From Aeromicrobium phragmitis (lineage in GTDB: Bacteria; Actinomycetota; Actinomycetes; Propionibacteriales; Nocardioidaceae), in the NCBI RefSeq assembly GCF_003674095.1, contig NZ_RDBF01000002.1, positions 186,001 to 250,000 of the forward strand: DNA of 64,000 nucleotides, in the 5' to 3' direction. Each line of letters starts with the position of its first letter. The first letter of the stretch is position 1. This document shows, in pieces, positions 44,599 to 54,600 of the stretch. Position numbers and translations under genes: made by a program. Under the pieces are notes generated by a model. It had not been told where the DNA came from. It saw nothing but the letters and a program-made list of their open reading frames with translations, and did not search any database.

Positions 44599-44612
44599 GT
44601 AATATGTCACAC
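44599..44612. promoter_or_regulatory. Operator upstream of the sugar-type ABC importer
   Basis: GTAATATGTCACAC, identical at 14 positions to 44129. TAATAT inside may be the -10, giving a leader of about 45 bases before the binding-protein gene at 44655. Confidence 0.7.
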
Positions 44613-44654
44613 ACCAGTGGGTGAGGCCCACGCCACACGGAAGGTACAGAAAGC

Positions 44655-45659
44655 ATGCGCAGACCGCACAGTATGGTCCTCGGGGCGTCCGCCCTGGCGG
44701 CGACGCTCGCCCTGAGCGCCTGTGGGGCCGACGGCGGGGGGTCGTCCGACGGGTACCAGATCGCGTTCCTCGCGGCCTCGAGCCAGAACGGCTACAGCCA
44801 GGCCGTGTACGAGGGAATCCAACAGGCTGCCGAGGACGCCGACGTCGAGGTCTCGGTGAAGATCCTCGACGGCCAGTTCGACGCCAATACGCAGCTGTCG
44901 CAGTTGCAGAACGCCACCACGACCGGCCAGTACGACGGCGTCATCGTCGTCCCGAACGACGGGCCCAGTCTCGCGGCCGCGTTCCCGCTGCCGAATGAGA
45001 TGCCCGTCGCCACGGTCCTCGCGCCGATCGGGCCGGACATCAACGAGATGGAACCGCAGGTCGAGGGCGTGACCACCACGGTGGCTGTGCCGCCGGTCGA
45101 GGCCGCTGCCAAGCAGGCCGAGCAGGTCGTCGACTACTGCGCCGAGCTCGACCCGTGCAAGGTCGTCCTGATGCTCGGGCAGCTCGACACCCCGCTCGAC
45201 ACGGCGCGCCGGGAGGCGTACGAGCAGGCCTTCGCAAGTCACGACAACATTCAGGTCGTGGCGACCGTCGAGGGCGGCTACGACCGCGACCAGGCGATGA
45301 CCTCGATGGCCAACGTGCTGCAGGCCAACAGCGACTTCAACGTGCTGTTGTCGAACGCCGACCAGGACGCGTTGGGCGCCACCCTCGCCATCGAGGACGC
45401 CGGCATCGACCCGTCGAGCGTGTTCATCACCGGCGGTGGCGGCACCAAGGAGGCGGTGGAGAACGTCAAGTCCGGCCGTTGGGCCGCCGACTACCTCAAC
45501 TTCCCGGTCAGCATGGGCAGCGCCGCAATGGACCAGGTCCTCAACGCCCTCGAAGGACGTGAGGTCGAGTCGTACGTGAACGCCGACGAGGTCGGCGGCA
45601 CCGAACCCTACGCGACCAAGGAGACGCTCGGTGACTTCGTCGGCGAGTGGAATGGCTGA
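44655..45659 (+). CDS. Ribose-type ABC importer substrate-binding lipoprotein
   Basis: 334 residues. The lipobox LSAC follows a signal peptide (ASALAATLALSACGADG). The Peripla_BP_4 fold is shown by ASSQNGYSQAVYEGIQQAAED, GVIVVPNDGPSLAAAF and ITGGGGTKEAVENV. The family binds sugars, polyols and some other polar molecules. Substrate here unknown; it lies in the GntR regulon. The next gene overlaps its end. Confidence 0.88.
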   Translation: MRRPHSMVLGASALAATLALSACGADGGGSSDGYQIAFLAASSQNGYSQAVYEGIQQAAEDADVEVSVKILDGQFDANTQLSQLQNATTTGQYDGVIVVPNDGPSLAAAFPLPNEMPVATVLAPIGPDINEMEPQVEGVTTTVAVPPVEAAAKQAEQVVDYCAELDPCKVVLMLGQLDTPLDTARREAYEQAFASHDNIQVVATVEGGYDRDQAMTSMANVLQANSDFNVLLSNADQDALGATLAIEDAGIDPSSVFITGGGGTKEAVENVKSGRWAADYLNFPVSMGSAAMDQVLNALEGREVESYVNADEVGGTEPYATKETLGDFVGEWNG

Positions 45660-47196
45660 GCGAGTCCAGCCGATGGCCGGGCCCTCCACGGAGGGCCCGG
45701 CCGCCTTGGTCGAGGTGCGAGGCGTCTCGAAGCGTTTCGGCGGGACGCTCGCCCTCGACGAGGTGAGCGTCGAACTCCGCGCCGGCGAGGTCCACGCGTT
45801 CGTGGGTGAGAACGGCGCCGGCAAATCGACCCTCGGCAAGGTCGTGGCGGGGATCTACAGCCCCGATGCGGGCGAAGTCCGGGTTCGCGGGACGCAGGTC
45901 GACCGCTGGGATCCCGCGCGCGCCCAGGCCGCGGGGGTCGCGATGATCGCGCAGGAGCTTGCCCTCGTTCCCGAACTCACCGTGGCCGAGAACGTGTTCC
46001 TCGGCATCGAGCAGCACCGCTGGGGCGTGCTGCGCGGCGGCCTCAAGGCCCGCTACCGCGCTCTCGACGAGCGGGTGGGATTCGGGCTGGACGCCGACAC
46101 GGTGGTGGCCGAGTTGAGCATCGCCGACCAACAGAAGGTCGAGATTCTGCGTGCGCTGGCCCGGGAGGCCAGGGTCATCGTCATGGACGAGCCGACGTCG
46201 TCGCTGTCCGCGCACGAGACGGCACGCTTGCATGAGGTCATCGCCGCGTTGTGCGTCCAGGGCTGCGCGGTCGTCTACGTCTCGCACTTCCTCGACGCGG
46301 TACTCGAGGTCAGCGATCACGTGACGGTCCTCCGCGACGGCGTCCGCATCGCCTCGCGCCCGGTGGCGGGGATGTCGAAGGACGACGTGATCGAGGCGAT
46401 GCTCGGACGCAAACTCGAGTCGGTGTTCCCGCCGAAGCCCGATCCGCCGAACGGTGTGGAGCCGGTGCTGCGGGTCGAATCGCTGGCGACCGAGACGGGC
46501 GTCGTCGACGCGAGCCTGACCATCCGGCCCGGCGAGATCGTGGGTCTTCTGGGTCTGGTCGGCAGCGGGCGGTCCGAGCTCGCCCGCGCGCTCTTCGGCG
46601 CGGACGGACGTACCGGCGGCCGCGTGTGGTTCGACGGACGCGAACTGCCCGAGCGGTGGTCGGTCTCGGATGCCGTAGCCGCGCAGATGGCCTTCGTACC
46701 CGAGAGCCGGCATCACGACGGGCTCGTGCTGGAGCGCTCCGTGCGCGAGAACGTCGCGCTGGCGCATCTGAACCGGTTCACGTCCACCGGCGCTCTGTCG
46801 AGTCGCTCGGAGAAGGACGTCGTGCGGCGCACGATGGAGGACCTGGAGATGCGCCCGCTGGCGATCGAGCTGCCGGTCGGCGGATTCTCCGGTGGCAATC
46901 AGCAGAAGGCGTTGCTGGGCCGCTGGCTCCTCGGGGCCCCGAAGCTGATGATCCTCGACGAGCCGACCCGCGGCGTCGACGTCGGCGCCAAGCGCACGAT
47001 CTATCGCGCGATCGCGGACATGGCCGCTCGTGGCATGGCGGTCTTGGTGATCTCCAGTGAGCACGAGGAAGTGCTCGGACTGGCCCACCGGGCCTATTTG
47101 GTGAGCGGCGGCCGCACTGTCGCAGAGGTCGACCCCGACGCGGTGTCGGCCGACGAAATCGTGAGGACGTTGTTCTCCGTCGAGGACGAGGAGTAA
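45652..47196 (+). CDS. Ribose-type ABC importer ATPase (two domains)
   Basis: 514 residues from ATG 45652. First domain: Walker A GENGAGKSTLGK and a degenerate signature LSIADQQKVEI, Walker B VIVMDEPTSSLS. Second domain: VGSGRSELARAL (no classic Walker A lysine), GGFSGGNQQKALLGRW, LMILDEPTRGVD. This asymmetric pair is typical of RbsA-like proteins. It powers the importer. Confidence 0.9.
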   Translation: MAERVQPMAGPSTEGPAALVEVRGVSKRFGGTLALDEVSVELRAGEVHAFVGENGAGKSTLGKVVAGIYSPDAGEVRVRGTQVDRWDPARAQAAGVAMIAQELALVPELTVAENVFLGIEQHRWGVLRGGLKARYRALDERVGFGLDADTVVAELSIADQQKVEILRALAREARVIVMDEPTSSLSAHETARLHEVIAALCVQGCAVVYVSHFLDAVLEVSDHVTVLRDGVRIASRPVAGMSKDDVIEAMLGRKLESVFPPKPDPPNGVEPVLRVESLATETGVVDASLTIRPGEIVGLLGLVGSGRSELARALFGADGRTGGRVWFDGRELPERWSVSDAVAAQMAFVPESRHHDGLVLERSVRENVALAHLNRFTSTGALSSRSEKDVVRRTMEDLEMRPLAIELPVGGFSGGNQQKALLGRWLLGAPKLMILDEPTRGVDVGAKRTIYRAIADMAARGMAVLVISSEHEEVLGLAHRAYLVSGGRTVAEVDPDAVSADEIVRTLFSVEDEE

Positions 47197-47201
47197 GACC
47201 C

Positions 47202-48176
47202 ATGGCAACCACGACCGCTCCCGCATCGCGCACCTTCACGGGTCGCGACGCCCTGCTCTTCATCCGCGACTATGCGGTGCTGTTGCTCATCGCGTTACTC
47301 GTCGTCGTGCTCGCGGTGGTCTCGCCGTCGTTCTTCTCGGCGGCGAACCTCATGAACATCGTGAATCAGAACGTGCCGCTCGCGATGATCGCCGCGGCCG
47401 GGACGTTCGTGATCATCTCGGGCAACTTCGACCTGTCCACGGGCGCGATCTTCAGCGTCGGTGCCGTCGTCGCCGCCTACGTCGCCGTCGAGACCCAGAA
47501 CCCGTGGCTCGCGCTGGCGGCCGCCCCGCTGTGCGGTCTGCTGCTCGGCGTCCTCAACGGCGTCGCCGTCACGACGCTCAAGGTCCACTCGTTCCTGGCG
47601 ACGCTGGCCACCAGCATGGTGTTCAGCGCGATCGCGGTGCTGATCACCAAGGGCTCGCTCATCACGGTGTCCGTCGAGGGGTTCAGCACCCTGGGCCGCG
47701 GTCGCATCGGGTTGGTCTTCTACGCGGTCATCGTCATGGTCGTGTTCGTCGCGCTGCTGTGGTTCCTGCTCAACCGGACCGTCTTCGGCCGCCACGTCTT
47801 CGCGGTGGGCGGCAACCAGCACGCCGCTGAGCTGTCGGGCGTGCGCGTCTCGCGGCTGCGCCTCTCGGTCTTCGCGCTCAGCGGTCTGGCGGCCGGTCTG
47901 GCCGCGGCGATCGGCGTCTCCCGCATCGCCAGTGGTCAGCCGCAGGTCGGCCTCGGGATGGAACTCGATGCCATCGCCGCCATCATCCTCGGCGGCACGA
48001 GCATCAACGGCGGTATCGGCGCGGTATGGCGTTCGGTTGCCGGCGTGTTCCTCATCGCGCTGATCGGCAACGGGTTCGACATCATGAACCTCAACCCGCA
48101 GCTCAAGGACCTCGCGACGGGCGTCATCATCCTCGCTGCGGTGGGCCTGTCGGCGATCGGCGGCCGCCGCCGCTGA
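47202..48176 (+). CDS. Ribose-type ABC importer permease
   Basis: 324 residues with about ten membrane helices. FFSAANLMNIVNQNVPLAMIA, GNFDLSTGAIFSVGA and IAAIILGGTSINGGIGAVWRS are RbsC-type signatures. Works with the two upstream proteins. Six-base gap from the ATPase gene; a strong terminator follows. Confidence 0.92.
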   Translation: MATTTAPASRTFTGRDALLFIRDYAVLLLIALLVVVLAVVSPSFFSAANLMNIVNQNVPLAMIAAAGTFVIISGNFDLSTGAIFSVGAVVAAYVAVETQNPWLALAAAPLCGLLLGVLNGVAVTTLKVHSFLATLATSMVFSAIAVLITKGSLITVSVEGFSTLGRGRIGLVFYAVIVMVVFVALLWFLLNRTVFGRHVFAVGGNQHAAELSGVRVSRLRLSVFALSGLAAGLAAAIGVSRIASGQPQVGLGMELDAIAAIILGGTSINGGIGAVWRSVAGVFLIALIGNGFDIMNLNPQLKDLATGVIILAAVGLSAIGGRRR

Positions 48177-48184
48177 CCCCGGGG

Positions 48185-48219
48185 CGACGGCCGCGACTCT
48201 CACCGGGTCGCGGCCGTCG
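48185..48219 (+). terminator. Hairpin after the importer operon
   Basis: CGACGGCCGCGAC (48185-48197) pairs perfectly with GTCGCGGCCGTCG (48207-48219) over a 9-base loop. No T-run. It lies 9 bases after the permease stop. Confidence 0.7.
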
Positions 48220-48248
48220 GCATTGCCCGGCTTGCGACACTGGATCCC

Positions 48249-49394
48249 ATGCCCACCGCGACTCTTCCCGACCGTCTCGTGCTCGGCGACGTCGAAGTTG
48301 ACACGCCGGTCGTGCTCGCTCCGATGGCCGGCGTCACCAACGCCGCGTTCCGGCAGCTGTGCGCGGAGCAGGGCGCGGGGCTCTACGTGTGCGAGATGAT
48401 CACGTCGCGCGGCATCGTCGAGGGCGATCGCACGAGTCTGTCGATGCTGACCTTCGCTCCGAACGAGAAGATCCGGTCGGTGCAGCTGTACGGCGTCGAT
48501 CCGCGTACGGTCGGTGAGGCCGTTCGGATCCTGTGCGACGCCCACGGCGTCGATCACGTCGATCTGAATTTCGGCTGTCCCGTCCCCAAGGTCACCCGCA
48601 AAGGCGGGGGAGCGGCCCTGCCGTGGAAGGCCACCCTGCTCGGTCAGATCCTCACCGAGGCCGTCGAGGCGGCTCGCCCCTACGGGGTGCCCGTCACGAT
48701 GAAGACCCGCAAGGGGATCGACGACGACCACCTCACGTTCCTCGACGCGGGCCGGATCGCCGAGGACACCGGTTGCGCCGCGATCGCCCTCCATGGGCGG
48801 ACGGCCTCACAGCACTACTCCGGCCGCGCCGACTGGTCGTCGATCGGTGAGCTGAAGGCCGCGGTCTCCTCGATCCCGGTCCTCGGCAACGGCGACATCT
48901 GGGAGGCGTCCGACGCCGTCGCGATGGTCGAGCAGACCGGCTGCGACGGCGTGGTCGTCGGCCGCGGCTGCCTCGGCCGCCCCTGGCTGTTCCGCGACCT
49001 CGCCGCGGCCTTCTCCGGGAGGACCGTCCAGGAACTGCCCACGCTCGGCGAGGTCATGCACGTGATGCGCCGGCACGCCGAGCTCCTGGGGGACTGGCTC
49101 GGTGAGGAGCGCGGCTGTGTGGAGTTCCGCAAGCACGTGGCGTGGTACCTCAAGGGCTTCCGCGCCGGCAGTCGGGTCCGCGAGAACCTCGGCAAGGTCT
49201 CCTCGTACGCGGCGCTGGACGCCTTGCTCGCCGAACTCGATCCGTCCGAGCCGTACCCGGTTTCCGAGCTCGGCACTCCGCGCGGGCGCCAAGGCTCGCC
49301 GAAGAGGGTCCACCTGCCCGACGGCTGGCTGGACTCTCGCGAACTCGCCGGCAGCGTCGACGCCGCCGCCGAGGACGCCACGAGCGGCGGCTGA
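48249..49394 (+). CDS. dusB: tRNA-dihydrouridine synthase
   Basis: 381 residues. LAPMAGVTNAAFRQLCAEQGAG binds FMN, DLNFGCPVPKVTRKGGGAAL holds the active-site Cys, and ALHGRTASQHYSGRADW binds the flavin phosphate. Reduces uridine to dihydrouridine in tRNA D-loops. Size and pattern fit DusB. No operon partner. Confidence 0.94.
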   Translation: MPTATLPDRLVLGDVEVDTPVVLAPMAGVTNAAFRQLCAEQGAGLYVCEMITSRGIVEGDRTSLSMLTFAPNEKIRSVQLYGVDPRTVGEAVRILCDAHGVDHVDLNFGCPVPKVTRKGGGAALPWKATLLGQILTEAVEAARPYGVPVTMKTRKGIDDDHLTFLDAGRIAEDTGCAAIALHGRTASQHYSGRADWSSIGELKAAVSSIPVLGNGDIWEASDAVAMVEQTGCDGVVVGRGCLGRPWLFRDLAAAFSGRTVQELPTLGEVMHVMRRHAELLGDWLGEERGCVEFRKHVAWYLKGFRAGSRVRENLGKVSSYAALDALLAELDPSEPYPVSELGTPRGRQGSPKRVHLPDGWLDSRELAGSVDAAAEDATSGG

Positions 49395-49427
49395 GCCTCC
49401 CGCGCGACCGCGGCTCCCCGCGCGCCG

Positions 49428-50828
49428 TCAACTCGCGGTCGGTGGCACCGGAGGAGCGGGGACGTGCCGCGCCCGATCGAGTTGTTCGAGGGCGACCACG
49501 CGCGCCGTGTCCGCGTCGAGGTGCCGACCCGCGGCGTCCACGGGTCCGGGCGGGGTGTGCACCTCGACCGTCGCGACACCGCGCCGGCGCTGAAGCGGGC
49601 CCTGGCGTAACGCCACCGACTGCGTCTTGTGATGCGGGACGAGGTCGGTCGTGCGCTGAATCCACCCCTCCTGCGCGAGGAACGTCCGATCCGTGGCCGC
49701 CACCCACCGGTAGCGCCAACCGATCGGCGCGAACACCCACGAGCGCGGCGACGCCACGACGCGCTCGACCACGGCCGGGTCCGAGTGCGGGATGAGTTCC
49801 TCGGCGACGGCCCGGGCGAGCAGCGGATCGGCGATCGGGAGGAGAGTGGTGTCGGAGACGCCGCTCTCCTCCTCGGCCGATGCGCCGTAGCCCGCGACGT
49901 CGACCGAGAGGCGCTGCCATCCGATCTTGCGCCAGAGGAACGGCTCGATGACGGCGATGCCCTGGACCCGCTCGAACGGGATCGTCTGCGAACTGCGCGA
50001 GAGCAGACCGCGCTCGATGCGCAACCCGCGCGCGCCGCGCGAGAGCGTGAAGTTCCACTGGGCGATGACGCGCGTGCCGATGATCTGTACCAGCCAGAAT
50101 CCGGCGGGAATGATCCCGCCGAGCAGCGCCCAGGCGTCCGGGACGACGAACCCCACCGCGAGCAGTACGACGATCGCACCGGCCGAGATGAGGAAATCCA
50201 GGGAGAGCAGTGTGCCGACGATGATGCGATCAGGCGAGACGACGGCGATGACGGTGCGCTGTTCCTCCGGGATCGTCTCGCCCTCAGACACGTGGGTACC
50301 GTGCGCCCGCGACAGCAGCACGCGGCGCAACTGCCGGGCTTCGTCCAGCCGCAGGAAACGCAGCGTGGTGCGCGACTCGCTCCCACCGGCCATCTCCATG
50401 TGGAGCTCGGCGAGGCCGAACAGTCGGGCGAGGAACGGCTCGTCGATGTCGACCGACTGCAGCCGCTCGTACGGGATGCGCCGGGAGGTGCGGAACAGCA
50501 CCCCCGATTCGATGCGCGCCTCCGTGCCGTCGATGAAGTAGCGGGTGAACCGCCAGCGCAGGTATCCGGCGACCAGCCCGATGACGAGACCGCCCACCAC
50601 CGCGGCAACGAGGCTCAGCAGCCCGCGGACGACGCCGAAGCCGTCGCCGTTGAAGAACGCGTTGAACAAGCCGATTGCGCCGCCGGCGGCCCAGAGCCCG
50701 CCTTGCACGAGAGCGGTCAGCGGGTGCGTGCGGCGTCCCTGTGTCTGGGCGCCCTCGGGCACCGGGGGAGTGCCCGGCGCCTCAGCGGGCTCCAACGGCA
50801 GGTCGGCGTCCTCGTGGGGCTCAGACAC
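49428..50828 (-). CDS. Membrane protein with bacterial PH domains (YdbT-like)
   Basis: 466 residues. Membrane segments near residues ~45-90 and ~175-240 alternate with PH-type domains: FIDGTEARIESGVLFRTSRRI, ERLQSVDIDEPFLARLFGL and RGARGLRIERGLLSRSSQTI. The N-terminus is Pro/Glu-rich. Paired with the smaller PH protein (eight-base overlap), as in the YdbS/YdbT gene pair, linked elsewhere to membrane stress. Function inferred. Confidence 0.85.
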   Translation of the reverse strand: MSEPHEDADLPLEPAEAPGTPPVPEGAQTQGRRTHPLTALVQGGLWAAGGAIGLFNAFFNGDGFGVVRGLLSLVAAVVGGLVIGLVAGYLRWRFTRYFIDGTEARIESGVLFRTSRRIPYERLQSVDIDEPFLARLFGLAELHMEMAGGSESRTTLRFLRLDEARQLRRVLLSRAHGTHVSEGETIPEEQRTVIAVVSPDRIIVGTLLSLDFLISAGAIVVLLAVGFVVPDAWALLGGIIPAGFWLVQIIGTRVIAQWNFTLSRGARGLRIERGLLSRSSQTIPFERVQGIAVIEPFLWRKIGWQRLSVDVAGYGASAEEESGVSDTTLLPIADPLLARAVAEELIPHSDPAVVERVVASPRSWVFAPIGWRYRWVAATDRTFLAQEGWIQRTTDLVPHHKTQSVALRQGPLQRRRGVATVEVHTPPGPVDAAGRHLDADTARVVALEQLDRARHVPAPPVPPTAS

Positions 50829-51303
50829 CGGCGCCTCGCGAGTCGCCGAGCTCGGTGAGGCGGTTGCGCAAGCGATTCGCCTCGTCGATCGGAACGCCCG
50901 GGATGCCCGCCGCCGTCTTGGTGCTGGCGGTGTGCAGTGTCACCGTGGCGAAACCGAAGTGCCGCGCGATCGGGCCGGCCTCCACGTCCACGAACTGCAT
51001 CCGGCCATAGGGGACGGCGACGAGCCGGCGGAACATGATGCCGCCGCGGACGACGAAGTCCTCCGGCGCCTCCGTGTACCCCCAGCTGCGCTGATTGCGG
51101 GGAGCCCACCACCACACCCAGGCGGCGCCGAGGGCGCCGACGACGATGGCCGGCACGCCTGCCCACCAGATCAGGACGGTGAGCACCGCACCGATCAGCA
51201 CGAGGACGGCACCGGTGATCACACCGAGCATCCGGCGGGCGGTAGCCAGGCGCGGCGAGACGCCCACCCAGTCTCCGGTCGGGGACGTGAACAAGTCAGA
51301 CAC
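50821..51303 (-). CDS. Membrane protein with one PH domain (YdbS-like)
   Basis: 160 residues with two membrane helices near residues ~25-65 (GVITGAVLVLIGAVLTVLIW). The PH domain includes EDFVVRGGIMFRRLVAVPYGRM, then QFVDVEAGPIARHFGFATV. It precedes the two-PH partner gene with an eight-base overlap. Likely acts with it at the membrane. Confidence 0.85.
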   Translation of the reverse strand: MSDLFTSPTGDWVGVSPRLATARRMLGVITGAVLVLIGAVLTVLIWWAGVPAIVVGALGAAWVWWWAPRNQRSWGYTEAPEDFVVRGGIMFRRLVAVPYGRMQFVDVEAGPIARHFGFATVTLHTASTKTAAGIPGVPIDEANRLRNRLTELGDSRGAGV

Positions 51304-51316
51304 CGTCCCACCCTAT

Positions 51317-51346
51317 TTGACCGGTCTCCCGCACCGGTGGGATACT
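51317..51346 (+). promoter_or_regulatory. Promoter of the small coiled-coil gene
   Basis: TTGACC (51317-51322), an 18-base spacer and GATACT (51341-51346). Transcription should start near 51352, where an in-frame ATG sits, so a leaderless longer protein is possible beside the ATG at 51403. Confidence 0.6.
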
Positions 51347-51402
51347 GGCAGATGGCAGTCATCGCTGCCCATCCCATCGGCAATTCCCTGCAAAGGACAG
51401 TC

Positions 51403-51600
51403 ATGGCCAAAGCGCTCGTCGGTTACCTGGCAGGCCCGTCGTACGATCATGCCGCCCCGGAGCTGGCTCGGCTCCGCCGCCGCGTTGCTGATCTCGAGAA
51501 CGAGGTCGCTCGACTGAAGGCCGAGAACGACGGCCTCGTCGAGGCGCTCGGCTCGCGCGTGGACGACGTGAGCGAGCTGCTCGAACCCGTCACCCACTGA
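51403..51600 (+). CDS. Small coiled-coil protein, conserved in Actinobacteria
   Basis: 65 residues: MAKALVGYLAGPSYDHAAPE, then a leucine-rich coiled coil (ARLRRRVADLENEVARLKAE). The MAKAL..GYxxGP start matches a small actinobacterial family I recall, which supports ATG 51403, with AGGAC upstream. A leaderless start at 51352 would add 17 residues. Function unknown. Confidence 0.75.
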   Translation: MAKALVGYLAGPSYDHAAPELARLRRRVADLENEVARLKAENDGLVEALGSRVDDVSELLEPVTH

Positions 51601-51624
51601 TCGTCCGCGGCGACACCGGGACGG

Positions 51625-51641
51625 CTCCCCTGGGAGGGGAG
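51625..51641 (+). terminator. Hairpin after the small coiled-coil gene
   Basis: CTCCCCT pairs with AGGGGAG over a GGG loop. No T-run. Confidence 0.55.
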
Positions 51642-51650
51642 TGGTCCGGT

Positions 51651-51666
51651 CTAGGGTGAGCCCTAG
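51651..51666 (+). promoter_or_regulatory. Perfect small palindrome just before smc
   Basis: CTAGGG TGAG CCCTAG, a 6-base stem with a TGAG tetraloop, 28 bases before the smc start. It could be a regulatory hairpin or a protein site; nothing more can be said. Confidence 0.4.
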
Positions 51667-51693
51667 CAGTCCAGTCCGCCGTCAGGAGCCGTG

Positions 51694-54600
51694 GTGTACC
51701 TCAAGACCCTCACGCTGCGGGGCTTCAAGTCCTTTGCGTCGTCGACGACGCTGCAGCTCGAGCCCGGCATCACCGCCGTGGTCGGTCCCAACGGTTCCGG
51801 CAAGTCCAACGTCGTCGACGCCCTGTCGTGGGTCATGGGCGAGCAGGGCGTCAAGTCCCTGCGCGGCGGCAAGATGGAGGATGTCATCTTCGCCGGCACG
51901 GCCGGTCGGCCGCCGCTGGGGCGTGCCGAGGTCGTCCTGACCATCGACAACTCCGATGGCGCGCTCCCCATCGACTACACCGAGGTCACGATCTCGCGGA
52001 CGATGTTCCGCAGCGGGGGTTCGGAATACGCCATCAACGGCAACACCTGCCGGCTGCTGGACGTCCAGGAACTGCTCAGCGACTCCGGTATCGGGCGGGA
52101 GATGCACGTCATCGTCGGGCAGGGCCAGCTCGACAGCGTCCTGCGCGCCACCCCCGAGGAGCGCCGCGGCTTCGTCGAAGAGGCGGCCGGCGTGCTCAAG
52201 CACCGCAAGCGCAAGGAGAAGGCGCTGCGCAAGCTAGAGGCGACGCAGGGAAACCTGACCCGGCTCGGCGACGTGCTCACCGAGCTGCGTCGTCAGCTCA
52301 AGCCGCTCGGCCGCCAGGCCGAGGTCGCGCGCAAGGCCGCGGTGATCCAAGCCGACGTGCGTGATGCTCGCGCCCGGCTCCTCGCCGACGACATCGTCAC
52401 CGCTCGCGACACGATGGCCACGGAGCTGGCCGACGAGCAGGCGCTCAAGGAGCGCCGTACGGCAGCGGAGATCGCGCTGCGCGAGGCGCGCGAGGCCGAG
52501 GCGGAGCTCGAGCAGGCGCTGGCCACCGACGCGCCCACGCTCGCCAAGGCGCAGGACACCTGGTACGCGCTGACGAGCCTGCGCGAGCGGTTCAACGGCA
52601 TGGCGGGGTTGGCTCGCGAGCGTATCCGTGTCGCGGAGTCTGAGTCGGACGACCGGGTACCCGGTCGCGATCCCGATGAGCTCGAGGCCGATGCGCGGCG
52701 CGCCCAGGAGGAGCATGCGGCCCTTCAGCAGTCCGTGCAGGAGGCAGCCGACGCTCTCGAGGCCGCGATCACACGGCGCCAGAGCGCCGAAGAGGAGTAC
52801 ACGGCCGAGGAGCGGCGGATCGCCGGCCTGTTGCGCGCCGCTGCCGATCAGCGCGAAGGACTGGCCCGGCTGCACGGTCAGCTCAATGCGCTCAAGAGCC
52901 GCGCGGCCGGCGCGGACGAGGAGATCGGGCGACTAGAGTCGTCGGCGGCCGCAGCGCGCGAGCGCGCCGCCCGGGCGCACCGCGAGTTCACCGCGCTGGA
53001 GAGCCAGATCGCCGGTCTCACCGCGGGTGAGTCCGGCCTCGACGAGGAACTCGAGGCCGCTGAGGCGGAGCTGGCAAGCGCCGAGGAGGCGGTCGAGACG
53101 CTCACGGCGCGCCGGCACGAGGCCGAACGCCGCCACGACGCGCTGCGGGCGCGCAAGGAGGCCCTCGAGCTCGGACTCTCGCGCAAGGACGGTGCCGGTG
53201 CCCTGCTCGCGGAGTCCGATGCGATCGACGGTCTGCTCGGGTCGGTCGCCTCGCTCATCACGGTCCACGCCGGGCACGAGGTCGCGCTGGCGACCGCCCT
53301 CGGCGCCGCCACCGACGCGCTCGCCGTCGCCGACGTCGACGCGGCGATCGGTGCGATCGAGCGGCTGCGCAGCAGTGACCTCGGTCGGGCGGGCATCGTC
53401 GTCGGCGGGGGAACGGACGACGACGACGGTTGGCCCGAGCTTCCCGCCGGCGCGCGCTATGCGATCGATCTGGTCGACGCTCCGGCCACCCTTCGTCCGG
53501 CTTTGCGCCGGCTGCTCAGCCGAGTCGCCGTCGTCGACGATTTGGCCGCGGCGCGCCGTGTGGTCGCCCAGGTTCCCGAGGTCCAGGCCGTTACCGGCAC
53601 CGGGGACCGGCTTGGTGTGCACTTCGCCGAGGGTGGGTCCTCGGGCGGCCAGAGCCTCATCGAGGTCACCGCGGCCCTCGACGAGGCCGAAGCGGAACTG
53701 ACCGCGGTCACGGCAACGCTCGACCGCTTGCGCTTCGAGGCCGAACAGGCCGGCCAGACCTTGACGCAGGCGCGTGACCGGGTCGAGGCGGTGCTCGACC
53801 GGCTGCACGAGTCCGATGCCACGATGTCGGCCGTCGCCGAGAAGCTCGGCGAACTCGGCACCACCAGCCGTGCGTCGACCGAAGAGGCGGAGCGGCTCGA
53901 GGCCTCGATCGAGCAGGCCAAGGCGGCCCGAGACCAGGCGATGAGCGGACTCGCCGAACTCGAGGAACGCGTCGCGCTCGCCGAGCAGGCCCCGGACACC
54001 GAGCCGGACACCACCGAGATGGAGCGGCTCGCCGAGGCGGCGTCCTCCGCGCGACGGGCTGAGACCGACGCACGACTCGCGCTGCGCACGGCCGAGGAGC
54101 GGGCGCGGGCGCTCGCGGCCCAGGTCGAGTCGATGCTCGCCGACGCGGCGGCCGAGCGCGAGGCCCGGCAGCGAGCCGCGGAGCGCCGCGAGCGTCGTCG
54201 TCGCGAAGCCGCCGTGGCCGGCGCGGTCCTGCGAGGGATCGAGCAGGCGCTCGCGCGACTGGAGACCTCCGTCGCCGTCGCTGCGGCCCGCCGCACGCAG
54301 ATCGAACAGGACCGCGCCGGCCGCGAGGAGCAGTTGCGGCTGACGCGGTCGCGGCTGCGCGAGCTCGAGGCCGAGCTCAAACAGCTCACGGATTCGGTCC
54401 ACCGCGACGAGATGGCGCGCTCGCAGCTTCTGCTCAAGCTGGAGCAGTTGCACGAGCGGGCGCTGCAGGAAGTCGGCATCGAGCCCGACACCCTCGTCGC
54501 CGAATACGGCCCGGACCAGCTGGTCCCGGTCATCGGCGACGAGGACGCCGAGCCCGTCGCGTTCGTGCGCGAGGAGCAGGTCAAGCGACTGCGCAACGCC

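Noticed and set aside
44373..44656. Overlapping minus-strand frames at the operator region
   Set aside because: Arg/Pro-rich, no start context; the region is explained by the ABM-like gene and an operator.
50545..51402. Long plus-strand extension of the small coiled-coil gene
   Set aside because: It runs opposite the PH-domain genes; the promoter at 51317-51346 starts after it.
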